DNA from: Acanthamoeba sp. SK_2022b
Taxonomy: Eukaryota; Discosea; Longamoebia; Acanthamoebidae
Reading direction: 5' to 3'
NCBI GenBank assembly: GCA_027943245.1
Contig: JANDJZ010001128.1
Span: 1 to 10,921, forward strand
Length of the DNA: 10,921 nucleotides
Positions 1 through 9,951 of the stretch are shown piece after piece. The notes beneath the pieces are model-generated. The model saw only the letters and a list, made by a program, of their open reading frames with translations, did no database searches and was not told where the DNA came from. Each line of letters opens with the position of its first letter. The stretch's first letter is position 1. The translations under genes were made by a program, and so were the position numbers.

Positions 1-15
1 TGCTAAGCCGCCAAC

Positions 16-276
16 TCAGCCGGGCGTCGGGCGGACGATCAATGGGTCCGCCTTTGGTCGGAGCAATTCATAGGGCGAGACCTTCAACGCTCCAGCCAGC
101 TTCTCGATGTTGTCGAGTGAGATGTTGCGCTCGGATCGCTCCACGGCGCCGACGAAGGTTCTGTGCAGTCCGGCCTCGTCGGCGAGGCTTTCCTGGCTCA
201 GCCCGAGATTGGCGCGATAACGGCGAAGATTCTCCGCCAACACCTTCCGCAAGGGTTTGTCCGCCTTCGCCGCCAT
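16..276 (-). CDS. XRE-family helix-turn-helix transcriptional regulator (86 aa)
   Basis: This is a small cytoplasmic DNA-binding protein of the Cro/C1 (XRE) type, probably a repressor. A single HTH_3 domain fills about residues 10-72. It shows the typical pattern: an arginine-rich first helix (LAENLRRYRANLGLSQ), the recognition part (ESLADEAGLHRTFVGAVERS), then ISLDNIEKLAGAL and an SPYELL end. There is no second domain, so no ligand or protease-like sensor is visible. The gene is divergent from the small plus-strand ORF at 379, and the ~100 bp between them would hold any shared operator. The chosen ATG has a GGAG directly against it, which is too close for a normal ribosome site, so initiation here is weak or the start is slightly different. 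Such proteins occur in prophages, mobile islands, toxin-antitoxin loci and as orphan regulators. The regulated target is unknown. Confidence 0.85.
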   Translation of the reverse strand: MAAKADKPLRKVLAENLRRYRANLGLSQESLADEAGLHRTFVGAVERSERNISLDNIEKLAGALKVSPYELLRPKADPLIVRPTPG

Positions 277-378
277 CTCCGAAAGCTGACTGGATGACGC
301 ATATACGGCGACAGCGTTTACGTAGCATTTTGGAAGTGTGCATTAGGGTTTGCAGGTCTCAAAACAGGAGCGGCAAAC

Positions 379-576
379 ATGAGTCAGCAGCAAAACAACG
401 GCGGCCCGATCGTCGGGATCATACTTCTCCTGATGTTCGTGGCGTGGCCCGTGTATTCCTGTACTCGGCCTAAGCCCAAGCCGTCATGCGCGGCGACGCT
501 CGCTCAGCTCAGCGGCGAGGGTGTTTCGGGCCGCGAGTATCGCCAGCTCAGCGGTGTGCAGGATGTGGGTCGCTGA
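379..576 (+). CDS. Small single-pass membrane protein, hypothetical (65 aa)
   Basis: I do not recognise a family. The peptide has a short polar N-terminus (MSQQQNNGG), one hydrophobic helix at about residues 10-27 (IVGIILLLMFVAWPVYS), then a Cys and a basic, proline-rich stretch (CTRPKPKPSC). This suggests a single-span inner-membrane peptide. Support for translation is a good AGGAG at 366-370, eight bases before the ATG. The second half (after about residue 35) has no recognisable character, and it runs towards the debris region at 598-819. The C-terminus may therefore be a rearranged rather than native end. It is divergent from the XRE gene and could be its regulated partner, but nothing in the sequence proves this. 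Confidence 0.45.
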   Translation: MSQQQNNGGPIVGIILLLMFVAWPVYSCTRPKPKPSCAATLAQLSGEGVSGREYRQLSGVQDVGR

Positions 577-597
577 ACATCGCAGGCCAATCCCGCA

Positions 598-672
598 CGC
601 GTGATTGTTGGTGATGACGGCGCCGGTCTGCTCGTGGCGTTTGCCGATCATGTTGAAGAGTGGTTGACCGCC
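598..672 (-). pseudogene. Possible IS21 IstB-like ATPase scrap
   Basis: Read on the minus strand, these 75 bases encode GGQPLFNMIGKRHEQTGAV followed by ITNN. This resembles the stretch of IstB transposition helper ATPases that precedes their sensor threonine/asparagine motif (LLFxxIxxRYExxSxxITTNL in the family). The match stops abruptly on both sides. Towards higher coordinates it abuts the methyltransferase tail, and towards lower coordinates the expected FGEW...FGD and TALLDRLTHH segments are absent. If real, it is a fragment of about 25 codons left by an old insertion or deletion. The match is short and made from memory of the family, so chance resemblance is possible. Confidence 0.3.
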
Positions 673-819
673 TATGGGATCGAGATCGACCCCGTCTATT
701 GCGATGTCATCATCCGACGTCTGCGCGAACGCGCGGGCCTGGAGGCCACGCTCGCTGGCCGTCCCTTCGACCAGGTCGCGGCCGAGCGCGCCGCCTCCCA
801 CCAGGAGGATGCGGCATGA
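673..819 (+). pseudogene. C-terminal remnant of a DNA methyltransferase (N4/N6, ParB-linked type)
   Basis: About 48 codons match the very end of the site-specific DNA methylases that often sit in prophages and islands. The pattern YGIEIDPVYCDVIIRR, then a glycine-rich turn (RAGLEATLAGR) and FDQVAAERA, corresponds to the last strand and helix of the methylase fold, where the family reads GxExDPxYxDVxxRRW. Upstream of codon 673 the frame stays open to a GTG at 601, but the residues no longer look like a methylase. The catalytic DPPY/NPPY and FxGxG motifs are missing, so no activity is expected. The TGA at 817-819 overlaps the ATG of the DUF5681 gene, and this pairing is common in intact loci. 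That pairing supports the identification as a truncated partner gene. Confidence 0.55.
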
Positions 820-1256
820 GTGATGACAAGACGCCCAAGGACTATGAGGTCGGCTACGGCAAGCCGCCGAAGGAGCACCAGTTCAAGCCCGGTCAGTCGC
901 CCAACCCCCGCGGCAGGGGCCGAAAGAATCCCCGCGTGGAGATCCCCAGCCAGATCGGAAAGGATGTCCGCGAGGTTGGCCGCGTGAAGGTCATGGTGCG
1001 AACGCCCAACGGGCCCAAGTCCCTTACCGCCAGCCAGGCGGTCATCTGGGCGATCTACCAGGGCGCCATTGCCGGCAAGATCTCGCAGCAGCGCCTGATC
1101 CTCCAATGGCTGTACCAAGCCTACGAGGAAAATGTCCAACGGCGGCCGGTTCTGGAAAACGCCGATAAACTCAATCTGGAGACCGGGGAGATCGACCCCG
1201 GGTCCATGTTTGAACACTGGCTGCTGGGTTTGAGCGTCTTCTCGAAAAAGACCTGA
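816..1256 (+). CDS. DUF5681 domain protein (146 aa)
   Basis: The N-terminus carries the DUF5681 signature: YEVGYGKPPKEHQFKPGQSP followed by NPRGRGRK (residues about 10-37), a basic Gly/Pro-rich stretch. A mixed, mostly helical remainder follows. The function of DUF5681 is not established. It is common in alphaproteobacteria, frequently next to a DNA methylase or ParB-like gene and in phage-derived regions. The start is well supported: AGGAGG at 803-808, seven bases before the ATG, and an ATGA overlap with the upstream methyltransferase remnant that implies translational coupling. The product is not visibly broken, so it may outlive its partner. A hairpin terminator follows directly after the stop. 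The basic N-terminus suggests nucleic acid contact, but that is inference. Confidence 0.78.
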   Translation: MSDDKTPKDYEVGYGKPPKEHQFKPGQSPNPRGRGRKNPRVEIPSQIGKDVREVGRVKVMVRTPNGPKSLTASQAVIWAIYQGAIAGKISQQRLILQWLYQAYEENVQRRPVLENADKLNLETGEIDPGSMFEHWLLGLSVFSKKT

Positions 1257-1262
1257 ACTCTC

Positions 1263-1295
1263 GGGTGGGAAGCCAGTGGGCCTCCCACCCATTTC
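1263..1295 (+). terminator. Hairpin terminator after the DUF5681 gene
   Basis: GGGTGGGA (1263-1270) pairs perfectly with TCCCACCC (1283-1290). Inside it, after an A/C mismatch, GCC (1272-1274) can pair with GGC (1279-1281), leaving a four-base loop. The hairpin starts six bases after the TGA stop and is followed by ATTTCATT, a short T-containing tail. This fits a modest intrinsic terminator for the left-hand unit. Confidence 0.5.
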
Positions 1296-1663
1296 ATTCG
1301 GTATTGCCGGATTGCCCTTCCGGGGGAGCAGGCCGCGACGTCGTCGGAAGGGGGCTCTGCCATTGTGGCGAGCCCGTGCGGCATTTCGTCCCCGGAGCAC
1401 GGCTGCTCGTCTCGCGGTTCCACCAGATGCTGGGACTCAACATCTGAATGTAGACGATGTCTCGCTGTCTGCTATTCGGCCGCGTCGGTACGATCTGTCC
1501 CTTCCTCGGCATGAATAGGTTCACCATCCAGGGACAGGTGATGGACGGCTTTCCTTGCGGAGGGCGACGTTCCGTGTTTCCTTTATGCTCGAACCCGCAG
1601 GTAGGCGCAGCCGCTCAAAGAGCTGTCCCCGTTTGGGTTTGTTGATCCAGGGAGGGTCACACC
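1291..1663. other. Intergenic stretch, no gene seen
   Basis: This gap of about 370 bp separates the left debris region from the first LysR gene. Short open frames exist on both strands, but none has a recognisable domain or a convincing ribosome site. It must contain the promoter of the LysR gene at 1664. I could not pick out a convincing -35/-10 pair or a clear interrupted dyad. Confidence 0.5.
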
Positions 1664-2659
1664 GTGGAAATTCGGCACCTTCGATATTTCGTTGCGATGG
1701 CGGAGACGGGCAGCCTGATGAAGGCCAGCGAACGTCTTCACGTGGCTCAACCCGCTTTGAGTGTCCATCTTGCCAATCTGGAGGCGGAACTCGGGACCAC
1801 GCTTGTCACCAGAAGCAACCGAGGCGTCGAACTGACACCCGACGGTCAATTCCTCTACGAACGCGCCGTCGCGCTTCTGAAGGATCATCAGAATACATTA
1901 GCCGCGCTTAAGGATCGCAGCCGGAGGCCGAGCGGCATGGTGTCCATCGGATTGACGTCCGCCATGCCAAGCCTGATTGCTCCAGAGCTTTATCGGGCGG
2001 TGAGCGCGGAAATGCCGGATGTCAGCCTGTATCTCGTCGACGCCAGCACCTCTGCGCTCTACGAGTGGCTGCTGGAGGGCCGCATCGACATGGTCACCTG
2101 TTTCAATTTGGCGGATACGGCCGAACTGGAAACGGCTCCTCTTTATCAAGAGGCCTATTACCTCGTCGGTCGGCCCGATCCGACCATCACGGGCGATCAG
2201 ATCGAATTCGACGACATCATCGATCTTCCCCTGGCCATTCCAAGCGCATCGACCACGCTTCGCAAAGCCATGGATGATGCCGCTGAACGTCGAGGATTGC
2301 GTGTCACGCCGAAAATCCAGACAGAATCCGCTCAGGCTCTGAAGGCGCTGGCTCTGGCCGGGGATTGCTTCGCCATCCTGCCTCGCGCTTGCGTTCACGA
2401 GGAGATGTCAAAGGGAACGTTGCACGGGCGACGTCTGATCAACCCTGACCTGCGCGGAATAGTGTCTCTCGTGAATCTGACCAGCCGTCCGCTCGGACCC
2501 GCGCAGTTGGCGGTACGAGAAATCGTGAAAGCCATCACACGACGATTCACGGACTATGCTGATGCAGACCAAGCATCCGCTACGGTCATTCGCACCACGC
2601 CGACGTCCCCATTCCCTCAGGTGACCACTCGTCGGCGATCAAGCCTGCGAGCGGCTTGA
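1664..2659 (+). CDS. LysR-type transcriptional regulator, copy 1 (331 aa)
   Basis: This is a cytoplasmic LysR-type regulator. The winged HTH fills residues about 1-60 (RHLRYFVAMAETGSLMKASE, LHVAQPALSVHLANLEAELG), followed by a linker helix and an effector domain from about residue 90 to 300. The start is GTG at 1664, backed by AGGGAGGG at 1649-1656 and by exact alignment with the ATG of its paralogue at 9938. The two proteins match at 43 of their first 44 residues and share VDASTSALYEWL and GRIDMV in the effector domain. They diverge elsewhere, which suggests the same DNA site but different effectors. The C-terminal tail beyond TTPTSPFP does not match the paralogue and may have been altered. 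Type and orientation suggest control of the reductase/receptor genes downstream. The regulated genes and inducer are inference. Confidence 0.95.
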   Translation: MEIRHLRYFVAMAETGSLMKASERLHVAQPALSVHLANLEAELGTTLVTRSNRGVELTPDGQFLYERAVALLKDHQNTLAALKDRSRRPSGMVSIGLTSAMPSLIAPELYRAVSAEMPDVSLYLVDASTSALYEWLLEGRIDMVTCFNLADTAELETAPLYQEAYYLVGRPDPTITGDQIEFDDIIDLPLAIPSASTTLRKAMDDAAERRGLRVTPKIQTESAQALKALALAGDCFAILPRACVHEEMSKGTLHGRRLINPDLRGIVSLVNLTSRPLGPAQLAVREIVKAITRRFTDYADADQASATVIRTTPTSPFPQVTTRRRSSLRAA

Positions 2660-2929
2660 GCATCTCAGACTGATATTCCCAAGCATTGTCAGGCCCACGG
2701 CGGGGGGCCGCTCGTCCCCGATGACCATGGTCACGTCGTCGCGGCTCGCGTAGCTCCGGCCCCGTCCAGTTGGCTATAGGGGGAATAGCTAATCCGCATA
2801 GCCGCGTGTGTTGAGTTTTGCGCTGCACACTTTATCGAGGAGAGGCGCTCAGGCGCGGCCCTCCTGGGGCGTTTCCTCCCTAATACTTGCGGGCCGCCGA
2901 AATGCGGCCCGCGCCTTGTTGGTATTGGC
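2660..2929. other. Intergenic stretch between LysR and MerR genes
   Basis: I see no convincing gene in this gap of about 270 bp. It contains GGCTAT (2772-2777) with a matching ATAGCC downstream in an AT-richer patch, and the strong hairpin at 2889-2912 listed separately. A minus-strand frame runs through about 2640-2760 (for example VTMVIGDERPPAVGLTMLGN). It could be the tail of a lost gene, but I do not recognise it and it lacks a start context. Confidence 0.4.
2889..2912. terminator. Perfect 9-bp hairpin ahead of the MerR gene
   Basis: GCGGGCCGC (2889-2897) and GCGGCCCGC (2904-2912) are exact inverted copies around a six-base loop. The stem is entirely G-C. The plus-strand tail is GCCTTGTT, with only a few Ts, so termination would be weak by the usual rule. 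It lies 17 bases before the first possible ATG of the MerR gene (2930). It could be the end of the LysR transcript or a structure in the MerR leader. Confidence 0.4.
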
Positions 2930-3430
2930 ATGCGGGTTCGGACTCCCTTCGAGAACGCGAAAGTTTTGGAGCGAACCGACGAGCGAGATTCAGGCGAAGG
3001 CGGGCGGTCGGCGCCGCTAATTCGGCGGACGAGATTGTCCGGCGCCAATCTCAACATCGAACAGCTTAGCCCCCGACAGGATTATCTGATCTCCGAAGTC
3101 GCCGAACACGTCGGCACCACGGTCCGCGCTTTAAGATACTATGAGGACTGCGGACTTCTTCATCCAGTTCGGACGAAGGGCAATGTTCGACGATATTCCC
3201 GGGAATGCCTCGAAACCGCGCGGTTGGTCCGGTGCCTCCGATCAGCGGGAATAGGCGTTGCCGACATCCTTTCTGCTTTGAACGGGTCGGGCCGCTCACC
3301 TTCCGAGCGTGTGGCCGTATTGGTTGCCCGCAGGCTCGACGCCATCAAGGCCGAACAGCGCCTGTTGAGGGCAATACTCTCAGCATCGCCCACAGTCGGG
3401 ACGATTGATGCGCCGACTTCAACTCAATGA
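2930..3430 (+). CDS. MerR-family transcriptional regulator
   Basis: A MerR-type winged helix begins near residue 52: YLISEVAEHVGTTVRALRYY, then EDCGLLHPVRTKGNVRRYS and LRSAGIGVADILSAL. The RYYE..GLL and RRY motifs are hallmarks of the family. A helix rich in Arg and Ala follows (SERVAVLVARRLDAIKAEQR), the dimerising coiled coil. There is no cluster of metal-binding cysteines and no large effector domain, so the inducer cannot be guessed. The start is uncertain. From the ATG at 2930 there are about 50 extra residues before the domain, more than is normal for the family. A TTG at 3035 would give a more typical N-terminus, but neither has a strong ribosome site. The gene precedes the Old Yellow Enzyme gene by ~170 bp on the same strand and may control it. 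Confidence 0.8.
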   Translation: MRVRTPFENAKVLERTDERDSGEGGRSAPLIRRTRLSGANLNIEQLSPRQDYLISEVAEHVGTTVRALRYYEDCGLLHPVRTKGNVRRYSRECLETARLVRCLRSAGIGVADILSALNGSGRSPSERVAVLVARRLDAIKAEQRLLRAILSASPTVGTIDAPTSTQ

Positions 3431-3521
3431 ATGCCTCGAGAAGAAGCATGACATTCCCCCCAATGGCGGCCAAGGCGATCGCTCATAACAGGGGGCTATG
3501 GGAGTGACGTGCATTCCGTAG

Positions 3522-4769
<1,248 letters not shown>

Positions 4770-4892
4770 GCCGCTAGGCCAAGGATGTATGTTCTCGCGT
4801 TTCTCTCGGCTCAAGCCCTTGCGGCGTCGGGCAATTGGGAGGTCGCTCCGCCCGTGAGCGCTCGGTCCGGTCCGCTTCCGGCCCAATCCATA

Positions 4893-4912
4893 TCTCAGCC
4901 GTATAGCTGAGA
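4893..4912. promoter_or_regulatory. Candidate operator: 7-6-7 interrupted palindrome
   Basis: TCTCAGC (4893-4899) and GCTGAGA (4906-4912) are exact inverted copies separated by six bases (CGTATA). The arms sit in an AT-richer patch about 155 bp ahead of the receptor start. The size suits a dimeric regulator such as the LysR or MerR proteins in this window. No second copy was found by eye upstream of the other genes, so the cognate regulator is not identified. Confidence 0.4.
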
Positions 4913-4946
4913 GATACAAATCCTAGTTCAGACCTGCGACCGCACC

Positions 4947-4985
4947 TGCAATCGTTGGGGCGGGTTCGATTGCATCGACCCGCCC
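4947..4985 (+). promoter_or_regulatory. Two mutually exclusive hairpins in the receptor leader
   Basis: Hairpin A pairs TGCAATCG (4947-4954) with CGATTGCA (4967-4974), 8 bp with a 12-base loop. Hairpin B pairs GGGCGGGT plus CGAT (4958-4970, one bulged T at 4966) with ATCG plus ACCCGCCC (4974-4985), 12 bp with a three-base loop. The two share bases 4967-4974, so only one can form at a time. B is far stronger and resembles a terminator stem but lacks a T run. The arrangement looks like an attenuator or another RNA switch, or B may simply be the end of the upstream transcript. Confidence 0.4.
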
Positions 4986-5066
4986 TGAGGATCCTCGCCG
5001 AGCTGTCAGGGGTAACGACCAGCCGAAAACAGGCTGGCGAGGGAGGCGATGACAGGGAGGACTTGC

Positions 5067-7241
5067 ATGAGCAAGCGTTCGATCAGCGGTAATCGCCGCA
5101 TCATTCTAGCCGCCGGGATTTCAGCCCTGGCTCTAACCGCGAGCTTCAACCCGGCGCTGGCGCAGACGACGACGCCTTCTCCAGAGGATGAGGCGCCGCA
5201 GTCAAATACCGCCACCAGTCTGGATGAAATCGTCGTGACCGCACAGCGCCGCTCCGAACAAATCCAGGACGTGCCGGCCGCCATCTCGGCCTTCGGAAGC
5301 GAGCAGCTGGAGAACGCCGGGGTGGTCAATACGCGTGATCTGGCCACGGTCACCCCGAGCCTGTCGTTCACTCTCAACAGCTATGCGCCTCAAGCCGCCA
5401 TTCGTGGGATCGGCACGCGGGGTGTGAACCCGGGCGACGAACAGGTCGTGCCGATTTATCTCGACGGCGTCTACCAACCCTTCGTCGTCGGGGCCCTTTT
5501 CGAACTCAGCAACATCGAGCGTATCGAGGTCCTGCGCGGCCCTCAGGGCACTCTGCTGGGCCGCAACGCTACCGGTGGGGCGATCAACATCATAACCGAG
5601 AGCCCTCGACCGGGTTTTCGCGGCAAGGCGGCGATCGGCTATGGCAGCTACAATGAACGCTCCGCCAACCTGTATCTGAACGGCGGCTCCGAACGCGTCG
5701 CCGGCAGTCTCGGGGTCGATTACATCGCCGACGACGGCTACGTCTACGATGTCACCAACGACCGCGACTTTGGCAGCATCGACAGCCTGACGATCCGCGG
5801 AAAGCTGCAATTCACACCAGACGACCTGACCACGATCACATTGGCGGCCACCTATGCCGACCGTTACGATGACAGTTCGATCGCCAACTTCGCCCTGAAT
5901 GGCAACTCCGTGGCGCGCCAGGGCCGCCCGACCTTGACCTACGAGACCTGCTGTTATCGCAGTTCGCAAGACCCGGGTTTCTCTCCGCGTCTCAGCACGG
6001 AACAGAAGGGCGCCAGTCTGACCGTGGTCCGGGATTTCCCCGCCTTCACCCTGACCTCGATCTCCGGCTATCAGGAAAACCGCCTGTCCTATGACGCGGA
6101 CATCGATATGACGCCTGCCGTGGCCTTCAATCTGAAGTCAGATCAGTTCGACACCAGCTTCAATCAGGAGATCTTCGCGGCGTCAGCTGGCGACACGGCG
6201 TTCAAGTGGGTGGTCGGTGCCTTCTATTTCGACAACAACGCCGGACAGGACCCCCGCAATCTGAACGGCGGCCTGATCTTCACGGACACCAACACCAGGG
6301 CCTGGGCCCTCTACGCTCAGGGCAGCTATGATCTGACCGAGGCCCTGACCTTCACTGTCGGCGGGCGCTACAGCCACGACACCAAGGACGCCACGGCGCA
6401 CAACGGTATCGGCACGCAAATCCTGCCGTTCGTCGAGAAATCCTGGGACAGCTTCAATCCTTCGGCGTCGATCGATTATGCCGTCAATGACCGCACCAAG
6501 GTCTATCTGCGCTACGCGACGGCCTTCAAATCCGGCGTTTTCAATGCGACGGGTTTCGCCGCGACACCGGTTGATCCCGAGCAGGTCAAGAGCTGGGAAA
6601 TCGGCGTCAAGGCCGATCCTCTGCCTTGGCTGCGTACCAATGTGGCGGCCTTCACGACCGACTATCAGGATATCCAAATTTTCGCCCGGTCACCTGACCC
6701 GACCAATGCTTCCGTTATACTGCAAAATGCGGCGTCCGCGAAAATCACCGGAATCGAGGGCGACGTCACCCTGCGGCCCGTTCCTGCACTAAATATCGTG
6801 CTCAGCGCAGCGCTGCTCGACGCCAAATACGACTCCTTCCCCCTGGCCCAGTCGTTCGTCGCTCGTCCAGGTGGCGGCAACACCGCCGTGATCATCGACG
6901 CCAGCGGGAACCGCATGACTCGGGTTCCCGAGACCACCGCCAGCGCCAGTGTCGACTACACATTCGCCGCCCTGTCCGGCGACGTGAACGTCTCGGGCAA
7001 TATCTACTACAATGGCGGCTATAGCTGGGGCGTGGATGATCGTATCGTGCAGGACGCCTATACGACCGTGAATGGCCAGGTCTCGTGGTCCACGCCCGAT
7101 GACCGCTACAAGATCGCCGTCTGGGGGCAGAACCTGACGGATTCCGATCATCTGTCGACGGTGTCGTCCTCTGTCATCGGCGATCAGGGCGCCTACTCCC
7201 GTCCCCGTACCTTCGGTGTGCGTCTCAGCTCCAGGTTCTAG
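5067..7241 (+). CDS. TonB-dependent outer-membrane receptor (724 aa)
   Basis: This receptor imports a bulky ligand across the outer membrane using energy from TonB-ExbBD. The signal peptide covers about residues 1-33: a basic start (MSKRSISGNRR), a hydrophobic core (IILAAGISALALTA) and cleavage after NPALAQ. A TonB box follows (LDEIVVTAQRR). The plug domain shows DVPAAISAF, AAIRGIGTRG, IYLDGVYQ, and then IERIEVLRGPQGTLLGRNAT with GGAINI. The barrel fills the rest and ends in the expected aromatic residue (RLSSRF). Adjacent cysteines at about residues 295-296 (ETCCYRS) lie in a loop. ATG 5067 is preferred over 5049 because AGGGAGG (5054-5060) is six bases upstream and the signal peptide then begins properly. 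The receptor style is typical of Caulobacterales and sphingomonads, which use such proteins for many organic substrates. The neighbours suggest an organic ketone or enone rather than a siderophore, but the ligand cannot be read from sequence. Confidence 0.95.
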   Translation: MSKRSISGNRRIILAAGISALALTASFNPALAQTTTPSPEDEAPQSNTATSLDEIVVTAQRRSEQIQDVPAAISAFGSEQLENAGVVNTRDLATVTPSLSFTLNSYAPQAAIRGIGTRGVNPGDEQVVPIYLDGVYQPFVVGALFELSNIERIEVLRGPQGTLLGRNATGGAINIITESPRPGFRGKAAIGYGSYNERSANLYLNGGSERVAGSLGVDYIADDGYVYDVTNDRDFGSIDSLTIRGKLQFTPDDLTTITLAATYADRYDDSSIANFALNGNSVARQGRPTLTYETCCYRSSQDPGFSPRLSTEQKGASLTVVRDFPAFTLTSISGYQENRLSYDADIDMTPAVAFNLKSDQFDTSFNQEIFAASAGDTAFKWVVGAFYFDNNAGQDPRNLNGGLIFTDTNTRAWALYAQGSYDLTEALTFTVGGRYSHDTKDATAHNGIGTQILPFVEKSWDSFNPSASIDYAVNDRTKVYLRYATAFKSGVFNATGFAATPVDPEQVKSWEIGVKADPLPWLRTNVAAFTTDYQDIQIFARSPDPTNASVILQNAASAKITGIEGDVTLRPVPALNIVLSAALLDAKYDSFPLAQSFVARPGGGNTAVIIDASGNRMTRVPETTASASVDYTFAALSGDVNVSGNIYYNGGYSWGVDDRIVQDAYTTVNGQVSWSTPDDRYKIAVWGQNLTDSDHLSTVSSSVIGDQGAYSRPRTFGVRLSSRF

Positions 7242-7256
7242 AAGTTCTCCTGGCCT

Positions 7257-7290
7257 ACGGTCGCCTCCGCGGGAGGCGACCGTCTCTTTT
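7257..7290 (+). terminator. Strong intrinsic terminator after the receptor gene
   Basis: ACGGTCGCCTCC (7257-7268) and GGAGGCGACCGT (7272-7283) form a perfect 12-bp stem around a three-base loop (GCG), followed by CTCTTTT. It begins 16 bases after the receptor stop codon. It should separate the abundant receptor message from the monooxygenase gene, which starts only ~40 bases further on. Confidence 0.85.
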
Positions 7291-7327
7291 CATCATGATC
7301 GCCAAGCGATCGAGGTTCAGCGTTCCC

Positions 7328-9938
<2,611 letters not shown>

Positions 9939-9951
9939 TCACCCGTCCCGC

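Larger units (their letters stand above)
4770..5066. promoter_or_regulatory. Upstream regulatory region of the receptor gene
   Basis: This ~300-bp gap between the reductase and the receptor contains no convincing gene. It holds an interrupted palindrome at 4893-4912, a locally AT-richer patch (about 4890-4925) suited to a promoter, and overlapping hairpins at 4947-4985. The ribosome site of the receptor (AGGGAGG, 5054-5060) closes the region. I cannot assign a -35/-10 pair with confidence. Confidence 0.5.

Noticed and set aside
42..473. Long plus-strand open frame (143 codons) across the XRE gene
   Set aside because: It is antisense to a clear HTH protein, very rich in Arg/Pro/Ser as expected of a GC-rich shadow frame, and has no domain.
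696..1400. Minus-strand open frame of 234 codons opposite the DUF5681 gene
   Set aside because: The plus strand encodes a recognisable DUF5681 signature with a good ribosome site; the minus frame shows no known domain.
2586..2828. Minus-strand 80-codon open frame over the LysR copy 1 tail
   Set aside because: No recognisable family and no ribosome site; part of it is antisense to the LysR gene.
5202..5969. Minus-strand open frame of 255 codons inside the receptor gene
   Set aside because: It is a shadow of the TonB receptor plug and early barrel, with low-complexity composition and no motif.
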